DNA from: Enterobacteriaceae bacterium 89
GTDB taxonomy: Bacteria; Pseudomonadota; Gammaproteobacteria; Enterobacterales; Enterobacteriaceae
NCBI GenBank assembly: GCA_014156375.1
Contig: RQJH01000003.1
Coordinates: 62,001 to 126,000 of the forward strand
Direction of reading: 5' to 3'
Length of the DNA stretch: 64,000 nucleotides
Both the position numbers and the translations under genes were made by a program. A model generated the notes under the pieces. It saw nothing but the letters and a program-made list of their open reading frames with translations, had not been told where the DNA came from and ran no database searches. Shown one piece after another: positions 1 through 8,996 of the stretch; position 1 is the first letter of the stretch; each line of letters starts with the position of its first letter.

Positions 1-24
1 TTCACCGCAGTCTGGACTGTTTAA
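1..24 (+). CDS. ecpA: EcpA major pilin, C-terminal tail only (partial)
   Basis: The window opens in an open frame that reads FTAVWTV and stops at 22-24. It lies just upstream of ecpB in the same direction, where the pilin gene ecpA is expected in the ecpRABCDE order. Only seven codons are visible, so the identity rests on context, not on the residues. Confidence 0.55.
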   Translation, partial: FTAVWTV

Positions 25-52
25 TTTCGACCCACTCCCCCATGGGTATCTG

Positions 53-72
53 AAGGAGGCTTCGGCCTCCTT
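53..72 (+). promoter_or_regulatory. Intergenic UUCG hairpin between ecpA and ecpB
   Basis: AAGGAGGC-TTCG-GCCTCCTT forms a perfect 8-bp stem closed by a very stable UUCG tetraloop. No U-tract follows, so it is unlikely to be a full terminator. It sits between the abundant pilin gene and the genes for the assembly machinery. I infer a role in 3' stabilisation of pilin mRNA or partial attenuation. The left arm also contains an AGGAGG that the hairpin would hide. Confidence 0.7.
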
Positions 73-85
73 GTAAGGACACACT

Positions 86-763
86 ATGAAGCTGAATCCG
101 CTGTTAATCTCACTGCCTTTGCTGGCTTTTTCCCTCTCTACCCAGGCGATTAACGTCGGTGACGTCACTTCCATTATGGGGCCGACAGCTTCCAGCCTGG
201 CGAAGGAAATCAGCAATACCACCGATACCGCGCGCTTTGTCAGCGTCACCGTTGAGCGTCTCTCCTCACCGATGGCCGGTGGCACTATTCTGCCAATGGA
301 AAACAAAGCAGAACTCTTATCGACCCCGGCGAGCCTAATTTTGCCCGGACACGCTAAAGAGAACTTCCGCTTTTTCTATAAAGGCCCACAGGATGATCAG
401 GAGCGCTATTACCGGGTTTCCTGGACCGATGAGCCGGTAACAGAGTTTGATGCTAATAAAAATAAGAAACAGGGCGAAGCGACAACCTCGGCGATTATCA
501 GCACCATTTTAGTGGTCGCTCCGCGCGAGGAAAAATTTAACTACAGCCGCCACCAGGACACCGTTACCAACACCGGCAACGCCTCGTTTCGCGTTATTTC
601 CTATGGCCCGTGCCGCGACAAAAGCAAAGACACCGGACAGGGCTGCCGTGAGCGTTATTACCTGATGCCCGGCGTCAGCGTAAAAATAAAATACACCGAT
701 CTTGCCAACAAAAAGACACGGATTGGTATCTGGCACGGTGAGACTTATATTAATGTGAACTGA
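86..763 (+). CDS. ecpB: EcpB periplasmic pilus chaperone
   Basis: A 225-residue protein with a Sec signal peptide (about residues 1-21, ending STQA). It belongs to the EcpB/EcpE chaperone family of the E. coli common pilus (Mat fimbria), an alternate chaperone-usher type. It should bind EcpA or EcpD subunits in the periplasm and deliver them to the usher. It shares the motif region FRFFYKGPQDDQERYYRVSW with the last gene of the operon (FKLYYHGPKDNTERYYRVVF there), showing two related chaperones. ATG 86 follows an AAGGAC ribosome site, and the next gene starts 5 nt after the stop. The family is clear; the split of work between EcpB and EcpE is not visible in the sequence. Confidence 0.88.
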   Translation: MKLNPLLISLPLLAFSLSTQAINVGDVTSIMGPTASSLAKEISNTTDTARFVSVTVERLSSPMAGGTILPMENKAELLSTPASLILPGHAKENFRFFYKGPQDDQERYYRVSWTDEPVTEFDANKNKKQGEATTSAIISTILVVAPREEKFNYSRHQDTVTNTGNASFRVISYGPCRDKSKDTGQGCRERYYLMPGVSVKIKYTDLANKKTRIGIWHGETYINVN

Positions 764-768
764 GAAAC

Positions 769-3309
769 ATGATGGACAATCTGGGTTATGTCAAAGGGAC
801 GTTGTTTGCTGGATTATTGCTGACGATAAACCAGAGCTGGGCCAGCAGTCCGGCAATGCCTGTCCGCGTCAGTAATTATGTTATTCCTCCGGTCTTCGCC
901 AACGCGTTATATCAGGGCATGACCGTGCCTGTATTTATTCGCTACGAAGGCGACAGCAGCACACAGCGCAGCAAGCAGAAAATTGCTGAAGCTATTTTGA
1001 CGATCAAGGATAATGAATTCCGTTTAAACCAGATTACCCTGAGTGAACTGCCGGACCGGACCGAGCTGTCAGCAGAAATTAAATCGCTGCTGGCCGGGTT
1101 GCAGGATAAAAGCATCGGCGACGGCCAGCGCGTTTATATCAGCAAAGATGCGTCGCTGTCGCTCGACACCCGCTCCTTTTACCTTGAACTGACCGTTAAC
1201 CGGGCAGCGATGCAGGCCGCCATTTTGCCGCGTACCAACGTGCTCGGCGAATCCTCCGCGCAGCAGCTTTCCAGCGTGCTGAATTATTCTGTTGGCAGCT
1301 ATTACAACAAATATGAAGACAATGACAACGCCAGCAGCTACCTGACGCTCGACAACACCTGGTCGCTGCGCGAGCACCATCTGAATATCAACGGCTCCGT
1401 GTACGGCATTGGCACCAGCGATCAGCACGGTGAGCTTTACCGCACCATGTACGAGCGGGACTATCAGGGCCGGCGTCTGGCCATGGGGATGGTCGACACC
1501 TGGAACCTGCAGTCCATCGCCAGCATGAGCGCGCTGAACTCCAGCCGCATCTACGGCATGAGCTACGGTAACAAAAGCAGCTCGCAGACTGAGGACAACA
1601 CCCTGTCGCTGCTGCCGGTGACCGTATTCCTGCCCGCCGCCGGGGAAGTCCACGTCTATCGCGACGGCAAGCTGCTCAGCATTCAGAACTTTTCCATGGG
1701 CAGCTATGAGCTGGACACCTCGCGCCTGCCGTTCGGCATCTATAACGTCGACGTGCAGGTGGTGGTCAACGGCCGCGTGGTCAGCAGCCGCACCGCCAAC
1801 ATCAACAAAACCTTTGCCCGTAAATCGAGCGTGACCGGCGATCTGTCATGGCAGGTGTTCGGCGGCAGCCTCGAGTACAACAAAATGGACTATCGCCGCC
1901 ACAGCAACATTAACTATGGCAAAAAGGACACCTGGATTGCCGGCGTGGCCGCAGCCACCAGTCAGCCGTGGCTGTCGGGCGTGAACCTGAAAACCACGCT
2001 GTACGGCTTTGACGGCAACGGTGTCAACGAAACAGAAGCCAACGTGATCTTCAACAACGCCTTCAGCTTTAACCAGCAGGCGCTGCTGGGCACCGACAGC
2101 AGCTGGCAGAGCATCTCCACGCTTAACCTCAGTATTCCGGAAGGTTACGGCAACCTGTGGGGATCGCGTCAGTTCAGCCACATCGGCAACCAGCTCCCGG
2201 TGCAGCAGAATGATTACATCACCGTGGGCGCGACCGCTAACCTGCGCAAAGTGGCGCCGTTCCTCGGCTCGCTGACGGTGAGCCGCACCAATAACAAATA
2301 CACCGGTAGCACCTACACCAACGTCGATTACGATCAGTCGCTGTTTTCCAACCGCTATGCGAGCGTCTCGCTGCGTACCGGCATCCAGAACTATCGCTAC
2401 GACAACAGCGAGAACCTGCGCGACAAGTACATCAATATCGACGTGTCGATCCCGTTCTCCACCTGGCTCAGCACCGGCGTTTCCAGCCAGAACGGCAACA
2501 TGCTGGCGAACGCCACCGTCCGCAAACACTTTGACAACAGCGCGATCACCCAGGCCGGGGCATCTCTCTCCAAGCGCATTAAGCAGAACAGCGATGACCG
2601 CAGTAGCTATCGCTCCGACGACTATGCGGCCAACGGCTTTCTGAGCTACGACACCAAGTACAACGCGGGCACGGTATCGGTGACTCGCTCGGCGCAGCAC
2701 AGCTCCAACTACAGCCTGAGCTCACAGGGCAGCATCGCCTGGACGGAGAAACAGCTGTATGCCGGAAAAGGTGCGCAGACCGCAGGCCTGGTCGTGAACA
2801 CTAACTTCAGCGAACAAGGGCGGATGACGGCACAGATCAACGGCCAGAACTACCCGCTGACCGGCAAAAGTAACTTCATCAGCCTGCCGCCATATGCGGA
2901 ATACAAGGTGGAGCTGATGAACGACAAGCACTCTGAGGACAGCGTGGATATCGTCAGCGGCCGCCGCAGCAAGGTGGTGCTCTACCCGGGCAACGTCAGC
3001 GTGCTCAACCCGGAAATCAAACAGCTGATCACCGTGTTCGGCCGGGTGAAAGATCTTCGCGGCGGCTACTACGCCAATGCCGATATTCACAACCACATCG
3101 GCAAAACGCGCACCGATGAACGCGGCGAGTTCGCGATGGACGTGGATAAGCGCTATCCGGTTCTCACCCTGATCGATAAAACCGGTGGGATCTGCGAAGC
3201 GGATCTGGATTTAAAAGGCGCCAAAGGAGCCGTGTGGCTGGGTGAAATCCCTTGTGAAATTCAACAACAAACGGCATCACGGACAGGAGAGACCGAACAT
3301 GTTTACTAA
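769..3309 (+). CDS. ecpC: EcpC outer-membrane usher
   Basis: An 846-residue protein, close to the roughly 840 residues of E. coli EcpC. It has an N-terminal signal peptide (hydrophobic GTLFAGLLLTI, cleavage near SWAS) and a long beta-rich central part with alternating Tyr/Ser/Asn strands typical of an usher barrel. A C-terminal region near residues 760-840 resembles a plug or carboxypeptidase-regulatory-like fold (VFGRVKDLRGGYYANADI). It should form the outer-membrane pore through which chaperone-bound pilins are exported and assembled. ATG codons at 769 and 772 are both possible. It overlaps ecpD by 11 nt, so translation is probably coupled. Confidence 0.9.
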   Translation: MMDNLGYVKGTLFAGLLLTINQSWASSPAMPVRVSNYVIPPVFANALYQGMTVPVFIRYEGDSSTQRSKQKIAEAILTIKDNEFRLNQITLSELPDRTELSAEIKSLLAGLQDKSIGDGQRVYISKDASLSLDTRSFYLELTVNRAAMQAAILPRTNVLGESSAQQLSSVLNYSVGSYYNKYEDNDNASSYLTLDNTWSLREHHLNINGSVYGIGTSDQHGELYRTMYERDYQGRRLAMGMVDTWNLQSIASMSALNSSRIYGMSYGNKSSSQTEDNTLSLLPVTVFLPAAGEVHVYRDGKLLSIQNFSMGSYELDTSRLPFGIYNVDVQVVVNGRVVSSRTANINKTFARKSSVTGDLSWQVFGGSLEYNKMDYRRHSNINYGKKDTWIAGVAAATSQPWLSGVNLKTTLYGFDGNGVNETEANVIFNNAFSFNQQALLGTDSSWQSISTLNLSIPEGYGNLWGSRQFSHIGNQLPVQQNDYITVGATANLRKVAPFLGSLTVSRTNNKYTGSTYTNVDYDQSLFSNRYASVSLRTGIQNYRYDNSENLRDKYINIDVSIPFSTWLSTGVSSQNGNMLANATVRKHFDNSAITQAGASLSKRIKQNSDDRSSYRSDDYAANGFLSYDTKYNAGTVSVTRSAQHSSNYSLSSQGSIAWTEKQLYAGKGAQTAGLVVNTNFSEQGRMTAQINGQNYPLTGKSNFISLPPYAEYKVELMNDKHSEDSVDIVSGRRSKVVLYPGNVSVLNPEIKQLITVFGRVKDLRGGYYANADIHNHIGKTRTDERGEFAMDVDKRYPVLTLIDKTGGICEADLDLKGAKGAVWLGEIPCEIQQQTASRTGETEHVY

Positions 3310-4912
3310 ATTTCAGAGCGTCCTGCTGACCTGCGGCTGGCTGCTGGCCACCCCGGCGCTGGCGCTCACCGCCAGCAACAGCGGGACCGGCAGCAACACC
3401 TATTTGTTTATCGACAACGCCGTCGATCACGAATACTTCATTACCTCTGGCTCACTTTCCCCGCGCTTCAGCGGGGCCAACGTCTGGACCAAATACAAGA
3501 CCAACCAGCGCAGCCTTGGCTACATGGGCAACTCCGGCTGGAGCTACAGCAGCCGCTACTTCGATTTGTGGATCGACAACTCGCCGATCGCCCAGCCGTT
3601 CTTCGGCATTCGCTGCATGACTACCGGCGCTAACTGCCCGGCGTCGGGCTACATCAGCCCGGACGTGCTGGATAAAGACGGCGTTTATCATGCGATGTCC
3701 GGCAGCAGCGTGGAAAACGGCAGCTATGGTGCCGGTACCCTGAGCCCTACGGCCTATGAGTATTTCCGCAGCCAGCCGGTGGGTTCCACCGACACGTTCC
3801 AGCTGAACCTGTGCTACATGAACTCGAAAACCGACTACGACTTTGCCTCCGGCGAACGCTGTAAAGATCTCGCCACCGGCGGCACCTGGCGTTACTACAC
3901 CATGAGCTTCGAAAAGGTCGGGCACTTAACGCTGAACAGCACCGGAGCGCTGGCGGAAATCTGGGTCGCCAGCGACGGCACGCCAAGCGTCAATATTGGT
4001 TCCGATTTATGCCAGGTTGGCGTGGTGGCGAAAGCGACCGGGCTTATCTGCAAAATGGTTTCCTATAACCTGCAACAGACCAAAACCGTGACCACCTCGC
4101 TCGATTTCCAGATGGTGATTGACACGGCGATGCTCGGGTTCTCTCCGGCTTCAGCGGATGTGAAATACAGCGGCGACGGAACCACCTGGACCAACTTTGG
4201 CTCCTCCAGCACCTACACCAAAGTGTTCAGCACCAGCGGCGAGTACGTGTACGTGTTCCTGTCCAACGCGTTCTTCAAAAAAGCGCTGGCCGCCGGGACC
4301 GATCTGACCAACAAAGACACCCTGTTCACCTTCTACTTTGACAACTCGGTGACGCCGCAGTCCGGCTATTACCAGTTCACGCCGTCAACGCTGATCAACA
4401 TTATTCCGCGTGAATACGGCATCAGCATTGTCGCCAGCGACGGCAGCGCGAACCCTGAAGCCTCCGGCAACATTGGCAGCGATGAGCCGATCACCTTTGA
4501 GTACAAGGTCACCACCTCCGCCGCTCGCCAGGCAGACAGCATCACCGCGCAGGTGGTTGGTGATTCGACCACGCTGAACGGCGTGCCGTACTGCCTGTTC
4601 ACTTCGGCGGACTCCACGCTCAGCGTTCCGATTCCGGCGTATCTGTCCTGGATTTCGGCCACCGGAAGCGAAGTAAAAGCCCGCAACAGCTGTAGCGAAA
4701 ACCCGGTCGACATGACCAATGCCAGCTGGGTGCAGACCGCGTGGAACGCCAATATCGACGACGGGTTCTTCTTTACCACCACCCTGAAGCTGCTGTTCCC
4801 GATGAATGACTCCCGCTCAAAGCTGACCATCGACGGCCACGACTGGATGGGCACCGTCAGCGCCAGCGGGGAAGTCAAAGTCACCGCCACCTGGGTGGGC
4901 GTGAACCGTTAG
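3299..4912 (+). CDS. ecpD: EcpD pilus tip adhesin
   Basis: A 537-residue secreted protein, near the 547 residues of E. coli EcpD, which sits at the pilus tip and acts as adhesin. The start at 3299 gives a normal signal peptide (MFTKFQSVLL...ATPALA) and is preceded by AGGAGA about 9 nt upstream. A longer frame from 3242 would add a polar leader lying wholly inside ecpC and is unlikely. The mature part is rich in Ser, Thr, Gly and Tyr with scattered Cys pairs (GIRCMTTGANC, NLCYMN...RCKDL) that suggest disulfides. It lies inside the ecpC-ecpD-ecpE run. Confidence 0.88.
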   Translation: MFTKFQSVLLTCGWLLATPALALTASNSGTGSNTYLFIDNAVDHEYFITSGSLSPRFSGANVWTKYKTNQRSLGYMGNSGWSYSSRYFDLWIDNSPIAQPFFGIRCMTTGANCPASGYISPDVLDKDGVYHAMSGSSVENGSYGAGTLSPTAYEYFRSQPVGSTDTFQLNLCYMNSKTDYDFASGERCKDLATGGTWRYYTMSFEKVGHLTLNSTGALAEIWVASDGTPSVNIGSDLCQVGVVAKATGLICKMVSYNLQQTKTVTTSLDFQMVIDTAMLGFSPASADVKYSGDGTTWTNFGSSSTYTKVFSTSGEYVYVFLSNAFFKKALAAGTDLTNKDTLFTFYFDNSVTPQSGYYQFTPSTLINIIPREYGISIVASDGSANPEASGNIGSDEPITFEYKVTTSAARQADSITAQVVGDSTTLNGVPYCLFTSADSTLSVPIPAYLSWISATGSEVKARNSCSENPVDMTNASWVQTAWNANIDDGFFFTTTLKLLFPMNDSRSKLTIDGHDWMGTVSASGEVKVTATWVGVNR

Positions 4913-4920
4913 GAGGGATG

Positions 4921-5607
4921 ATGAAAAAGCTGTTTTTAATCCTCGCGTTGTTCAGCGCAATGGTGACGCAGCCCGCTTCGGCGGTGTACTTTAATTCCAT
5001 TATTTTCGATATGGATGCCAGCAAAAATTTCATTTCGAAACCCATTTACAATGATACCCAGCGCAATAATTTATACACCCTTTCGGCGTATCAAATATCG
5101 CGCCCTGGCGCAGGAGATGAAGCTATCGTCCCCAGCGCCAGCAAAGATTTGATCTGGTCACCGCTTAAATTCACGGTGCAGGCCAACGGCAAAGAGTATT
5201 TCAAACTCTATTATCATGGCCCGAAAGATAATACCGAGCGTTACTATCGCGTGGTATTTAAGGAAACGCCCATCACCCTTTTCCCATGGCGGGCCGAACA
5301 GAAAAAAATGGATATCATTCCGGTGGTCGCGATGAGCACGATACTCATCGTGCGTCCGCGTAATACGCAGCTAAAATATGAAGTTGATGAAGCCAAAGGC
5401 ATTATCCGCAATACCGGCAATACCTATTTTCGGGTGATATTGCAAAAAGGATGCGATGGCGATGATGAAAGCTCAACGCAGTTTTATATCCTGCCGGGAG
5501 AAAGCTGGCAGGGCCCGGAGGCCCGAAGCGGCAACCGCAAGTACGTCGTTGCGCTGGGCCGTTATAACCGGCTAGGCAGCAGCTGTTTTACGGATGAAGC
5601 AGGTTAA
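4921..5607 (+). CDS. ecpE: EcpE periplasmic pilus chaperone
   Basis: A 228-residue protein with a signal peptide (KKLFLILALFSAMVTQPASA), homologous to the EcpB-type chaperone encoded first in this operon. The AGGAGG just after the ecpD stop lies too close to ATG 4918, so the second ATG at 4921 is the better start. It is the last gene of the operon and ends 7 nt before the stop of a convergent regulator. E. coli EcpE is 236 residues. It should assist folding and delivery of pilus subunits, most likely the adhesin encoded next to it; that pairing is inferred from gene order. Confidence 0.87.
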   Translation: MKKLFLILALFSAMVTQPASAVYFNSIIFDMDASKNFISKPIYNDTQRNNLYTLSAYQISRPGAGDEAIVPSASKDLIWSPLKFTVQANGKEYFKLYYHGPKDNTERYYRVVFKETPITLFPWRAEQKKMDIIPVVAMSTILIVRPRNTQLKYEVDEAKGIIRNTGNTYFRVILQKGCDGDDESSTQFYILPGESWQGPEARSGNRKYVVALGRYNRLGSSCFTDEAG

Positions 5608-5614
5608 TTTGCGA

Positions 5615-6247
5615 TTATGGTGAAGGGATCGCGTGCCTGAAGCGCAGCTCCCGCAGGCGGTCCATCCCGCCGAATTTCTTACACAATGAGTACTGAAAGC
5701 GGTAGACGTTGCGGGTTTCGCAGGCCATCTCGCGGGCGATATCCTGATTGGAATGGCCGCTGGCCAGCAGCCGGAGGGTGGTCATCTCACTTTCGGTGAG
5801 CGACGGCGTGCGACGAAACTTTGGGCTACGTCCCAGCAGCACGCGCTTAATTTTATCGACAAAGCTGGTGACGCCGCTGCTGACCACCACCATCGAATCG
5901 AGAAAGTCTGAATGGACCAGCCAAAAGTTCGCCATCGGCAGCATGCTTTTATCGACGACCAGAATAATCTTCAGCCCGGTCGCCCGTAGGGTGTGTATCC
6001 ACTGTTCGTTGAGAAAACACAATATATTATCGAGCGAGAAATCAACAATCACTACTCCTTTAGGGATATAACACGGCAGGTTTCTGAACACTAATTCGTT
6101 AATAGCCCGCTTAAAATAATGATTATCATTTGGCCAGACGGCAAATTGTGTTTCTGCACAACGTAATTGCCCGGTTTTACTGTCACTTTCAATATCGCAG
6201 TTTAGTCCACACCCCATACAGCTAATATCACCTGCCCCCTCTGACAT
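5615..6247 (-). CDS. LuxR-type transcriptional regulator next to the ecp operon
   Basis: A 210-residue protein with a C-terminal LuxR/GerE helix-turn-helix (about residues 143-200: LTESEMTTLRLLASGHSNQDIA, then RNVYRFQYSLCKKF). The middle has the strand-helix alternation of a degenerate receiver-like domain but no recognisable phospho-acceptor Asp. Fimbrial regulators such as EcpR/MatA share this plan, so control of the adjacent pilus operon is plausible. It differs from E. coli EcpR in being convergent at the 3' end of the operon and not first in it. The N-terminus carries a cysteine cluster (C10, C13, C17, with C30 further on). The upstream region is very AT-rich, as in H-NS-silenced loci. 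Its target is unknown. Confidence 0.7.
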   Translation of the reverse strand: MSEGAGDISCMGCGLNCDIESDSKTGQLRCAETQFAVWPNDNHYFKRAINELVFRNLPCYIPKGVVIVDFSLDNILCFLNEQWIHTLRATGLKIILVVDKSMLPMANFWLVHSDFLDSMVVVSSGVTSFVDKIKRVLLGRSPKFRRTPSLTESEMTTLRLLASGHSNQDIAREMACETRNVYRFQYSLCKKFGGMDRLRELRFRHAIPSP

Positions 6248-6560
6248 CAGATCATCCCCATAATTTCCTGTAAATATATCAAGTTACCTGTAACATAATG
6301 CAACAATACTAAACACAACATAAACAAGCCAGCCTCACCACAATAATTTACGCTAAATATAAAAATAAAAGATTACTTTAAAATGCACATTAGGTTGATA
6401 AATTAATATCAGCGTTCAGCATAAAATGCTGACAAGTAATATTTCAGATGTTCTTATTTTTATTTTCCTTTTCGGTCAGACAGCTGGCATAAAAAACGAG
6501 CAAGCAGGCTTCAGTATTGTTTGTTTTTTGCCCGACGCTGTCACATTGTGTCACGGGGGC
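6248..6560. other. AT-rich intergenic region, no gene seen
   Basis: About 310 bases between the divergent LuxR-type gene and ssrA. The first 170 bases are strongly AT-rich with short A and T runs, consistent with the promoter of the minus-strand regulator and H-NS binding. Open frames here have no ribosome site or recognisable product. smpB, which precedes ssrA in E. coli, is not present. Confidence 0.6.
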
Positions 6561-6590
6561 TGGTCAGAGGGTCTGCAACTCTGTTATACT
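6561..6590 (+). promoter_or_regulatory. Probable ssrA promoter
   Basis: A -10 hexamer TATACT at 6585-6590 lies 14 bases before the mature tmRNA 5' end. A weak -35, TGGTCA at 6561-6566, is 18 bases upstream. A strong -10 with a weak -35 is a by-eye call. Confidence 0.6.
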
Positions 6591-6603
6591 CGCCTTACAC
6601 ATT

Positions 6604-6967
6604 GGGGCTGATTCTGGATTCGACGGGATTTGCGAAACCCAAGGTGCATGCCGAGGGGCGGTTTGCCTCGTAAAAAGCCGCAAAAAAATAGTCGCAAACG
6701 ACGAAAACTACGCTTTAGCAGCTTAATAACCTGCTCTGAGCCTTCTCTCCCTAGCTTCCGCTCTTAAGACGGGGATCAAAGAGAAGTCAAACCCAAAAGA
6801 GATCGCATGGATGTCCTGCCTGGGGCTGAAGTGTTAAAACTAATCAGGCTAGTCTGGTAGTGGCGTGTCAATCCGCAGGTGCCAGGCGAATGTAAAGACT
6901 GACTAAGCATGTAGTACCGAGGATGTAGAAATTTCGGACGCGGGTTCAACTCCCGCCAGCTCCACCA
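6604..6967 (+). ncRNA. ssrA: Transfer-messenger RNA (tmRNA)
   Basis: A 364-base tmRNA matching the E. coli sequence along most of its length. The 5' GGGGCTGATTCTGGATTCGA and 3' GGGTTCAACTCCCGCCAGCT ends pair to form the tRNA-Ala-like domain, and the 3' CCA is encoded. The resume codon and tag frame at 6694-6726 read ANDENYALAA then TAA. tmRNA with SmpB rescues stalled ribosomes and tags the nascent chain for proteolysis. The 3' end of ssrA is a common integration site for phages and islands, and the DNA that follows here is accessory in character. Confidence 0.98.
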
Positions 6968-7010
6968 AAATTCTTGGTCGATGGTCACCAGAGCCTGAGA
7001 TCGAGTCCTG

Positions 7011-7036
7011 AAAGCCCGCGAAAGCGGGCTTTTTTG
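7011..7036 (+). terminator. Rho-independent terminator of ssrA
   Basis: AGCCCGC-GAAA-GCGGGCT followed by TTTTT: a 7-bp GC-rich stem, GNRA-type loop and U-tract, 44 bases after the tmRNA CCA end. Confidence 0.9.
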
Positions 7037-7448
7037 TGCGTGTTGCTCTCCGAGGTTACCCTGCTAAATCTAGAGAAAATTGATAGACATTATGCTGTGG
7101 TCGATTAAACGTGCACTAATTATGAAAGGGATCTAGGTATGGCGTCCATTACATTATAAGCACACCCGTATTAGTGACGTACAGATATAAAGTCTATCAA
7201 TAGCTCTGAAGTATCTAAATTATTCTTTGCGATTAAATCTATCCTTGTTTTTAATTTAACAAACCAAAAACATAGTTTCACTTAAGATAAAGCATTATGA
7301 ACTCCGACTATTCAAAATAGCCGGAGAAGTATAATTTCATATCGATTTAGCACTTTCACATTGAACATGAATAATGCAATTCATCGTTCCCTTATTCTCA
7401 AACTAGGTCGTAACAGCTTGAACATATTTACTCACTGAAACATCGAAG
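7037..7448. other. AT-rich gap at the left side of the ssrA island; no gene, one hairpin
   Basis: About 410 bases without a credible gene and noticeably more AT-rich than the backbone. An inverted repeat at 7302-7326 (arms CTCCGACTATT and AATAGCCGGAG, one mismatch, 3-base loop) may end the minus-strand operon that stops at 7449, though no strong U-tract follows on that strand. No integrase gene, and no second copy of the ssrA 3' end, was found here. Confidence 0.5.
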
Positions 7449-8996
7449 CTATTTACGTAGCGACAAAATTGCCCGTGCTGTTTCTGCTCGATTAGCAATT
7501 TGCATTTGTTTGATTGCAGCTTCCACATCTTCACCACTCTTTCTATTCAATTTAATCAGGAGTTCAACTGGTAATAACGAGGTTAGATTTTCGGGTTTAG
7601 ACTCTGACCAACTAATTGCTGCAACAGCCCCTTCAACTCGTTTAATCATTAGGTGTTTAAGTAATTCTAAACGCTCTGGTTCAACTGTTATATAACCAAT
7701 TGGCAGGGTTAATGCACTATCAGAATTAGGTTGACCGTGATATTGTACCAAAGCAATCACATCAGGGATTAAAAGGATCTCCAAACGATCAAACTTAGCC
7801 TCTGAAGCAAGGCCAATACCGGTAGGAAAACGACCTAAGTGCCGCTTACGTCCTTGACGTTTCTCACCTTCATCAGCGCTTGGGTGTAAAAGCGAAATGC
7901 GAGCAATCTTATCATCGGCATAATTACCAAGTATATCGCCTAGATCACGATTAAAACGCGAAAGTTGACTGCCATTAGCTCCCCAGAGTGGTACTTTACT
8001 GCTATACCACAGCGCTTTTGGAGCTGTTTTGCCTGCATAATCACGTAATGCATTATGCAACATACTAATGAATAACTTAGAGTTATGCGGCAAATAAACA
8101 GCCCCTAACATACCGGTAGTCAATGAAGTACCATAGCCAGTTTTCCGTTGTTCGCGAGCCTCTATCCAGCCGGAATAGTCGAACTTATAACCATTAGCAA
8201 ATTGTAACAACACTTTATCATTTACTAGCTTACAGAAATCTTCACAGTCGATACCAAACTCATCTAGTTTATGTTCTCCCAAAAAATCTGCGATATGAGC
8301 CTCCAGCTCGTTTGAAAGCGGCAGTCGGGTGTTACCTAAATATTCATAGGAGCGAGTAAATTTCTGCGGTTCAATGCTACCAGCAGAAGCATCGTAGCTA
8401 ACCTCTATCTCTATTGGGAGCTGCACCATTTCATGCGAACTACAGCCCATTATCTTATATAATCTAGTCCTTTGACGCTCATACTCGCTGTTGCGGCTGA
8501 GCAAAAGATGGTGGCGAAACTGAGAGCTAAAAGCCTCTATTACCGCAGAAGCATCTCCCCCGATCTGATGCCGAGGCAATAGCTCTGGCAGTCCAGAAGT
8601 AAAACGACGATTCGGTTGCGGTTTACATATCGAAAGGGTTAATAGATCGAATGCCACTTCCTCTGTACGTTCTTGATATTTAACTAAACTTGGCTTCCCA
8701 CCATTACTAGCTGCATGCTTACGTAGGAATGAGCTAGCCTCAATATGCCCATCAGGGTTTATGTTTATCAGCCTGTTAGCCAGTAATCCATCAAGCAATA
8801 CCTCTCGTTCACGATCGGTTAGACCAAAGTAATTCTGTAACTCGCTGGGATAAAGCTGATCAAAAATCAGCAGCAAGCGACATGCAAACTGTTCAATTCC
8901 AGGCATCAGTTTTTCAGTGGTCAAAGCGCAGTTGATCTTGTAACTACGCGCAGGTAGCAAAACGGTAATCAGATTACCCAGACGTGGTTCTGACAT
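7449..8996 (-). CDS. Unknown 515-residue partner of the NERD-kinase-helicase protein
   Basis: I do not recognise this family. Its start is set by a TAATG overlap: the TAA stop of the helicase gene and ATG 8996 share one base, with GGAGAG about 10 bases upstream, so the two proteins are translationally coupled. A longer frame to 9029 has no better support. Residues near 30-90 look like a winged helix (FACRLLLIFDQLYPSELQNY, then LTDREREVLLDGLLANRLI), suggesting a DNA- or protein-binding head. The rest alternates strands and helices; the C-terminus ends in a charged helix (EDVEAAIKQMQIANRAETAR). I saw no HKD phospholipase motif, HNH or other nuclease signature, Walker motif or membrane segment. 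Stoichiometric co-expression implies a subunit or regulator of the large protein. Confidence 0.75.
   Translation of the reverse strand: MSEPRLGNLITVLLPARSYKINCALTTEKLMPGIEQFACRLLLIFDQLYPSELQNYFGLTDREREVLLDGLLANRLININPDGHIEASSFLRKHAASNGGKPSLVKYQERTEEVAFDLLTLSICKPQPNRRFTSGLPELLPRHQIGGDASAVIEAFSSQFRHHLLLSRNSEYERQRTRLYKIMGCSSHEMVQLPIEIEVSYDASAGSIEPQKFTRSYEYLGNTRLPLSNELEAHIADFLGEHKLDEFGIDCEDFCKLVNDKVLLQFANGYKFDYSGWIEAREQRKTGYGTSLTTGMLGAVYLPHNSKLFISMLHNALRDYAGKTAPKALWYSSKVPLWGANGSQLSRFNRDLGDILGNYADDKIARISLLHPSADEGEKRQGRKRHLGRFPTGIGLASEAKFDRLEILLIPDVIALVQYHGQPNSDSALTLPIGYITVEPERLELLKHLMIKRVEGAVAAISWSESKPENLTSLLPVELLIKLNRKSGEDVEAAIKQMQIANRAETARAILSLRK

Noticed and set aside
6776-6988. Minus-strand frame containing WSWRELNPRPKFLHPRYY
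   Set aside because: It is the antisense of tmRNA.
7449-8996. Possible phospholipase-D (HKD) nuclease motif in the partner protein, which would make the pair Mokosh type I
   Set aside because: HNSK and NGSQLSRFN segments do not fit HxK(x)4D(x)6GSxN, so I do not claim that activity.
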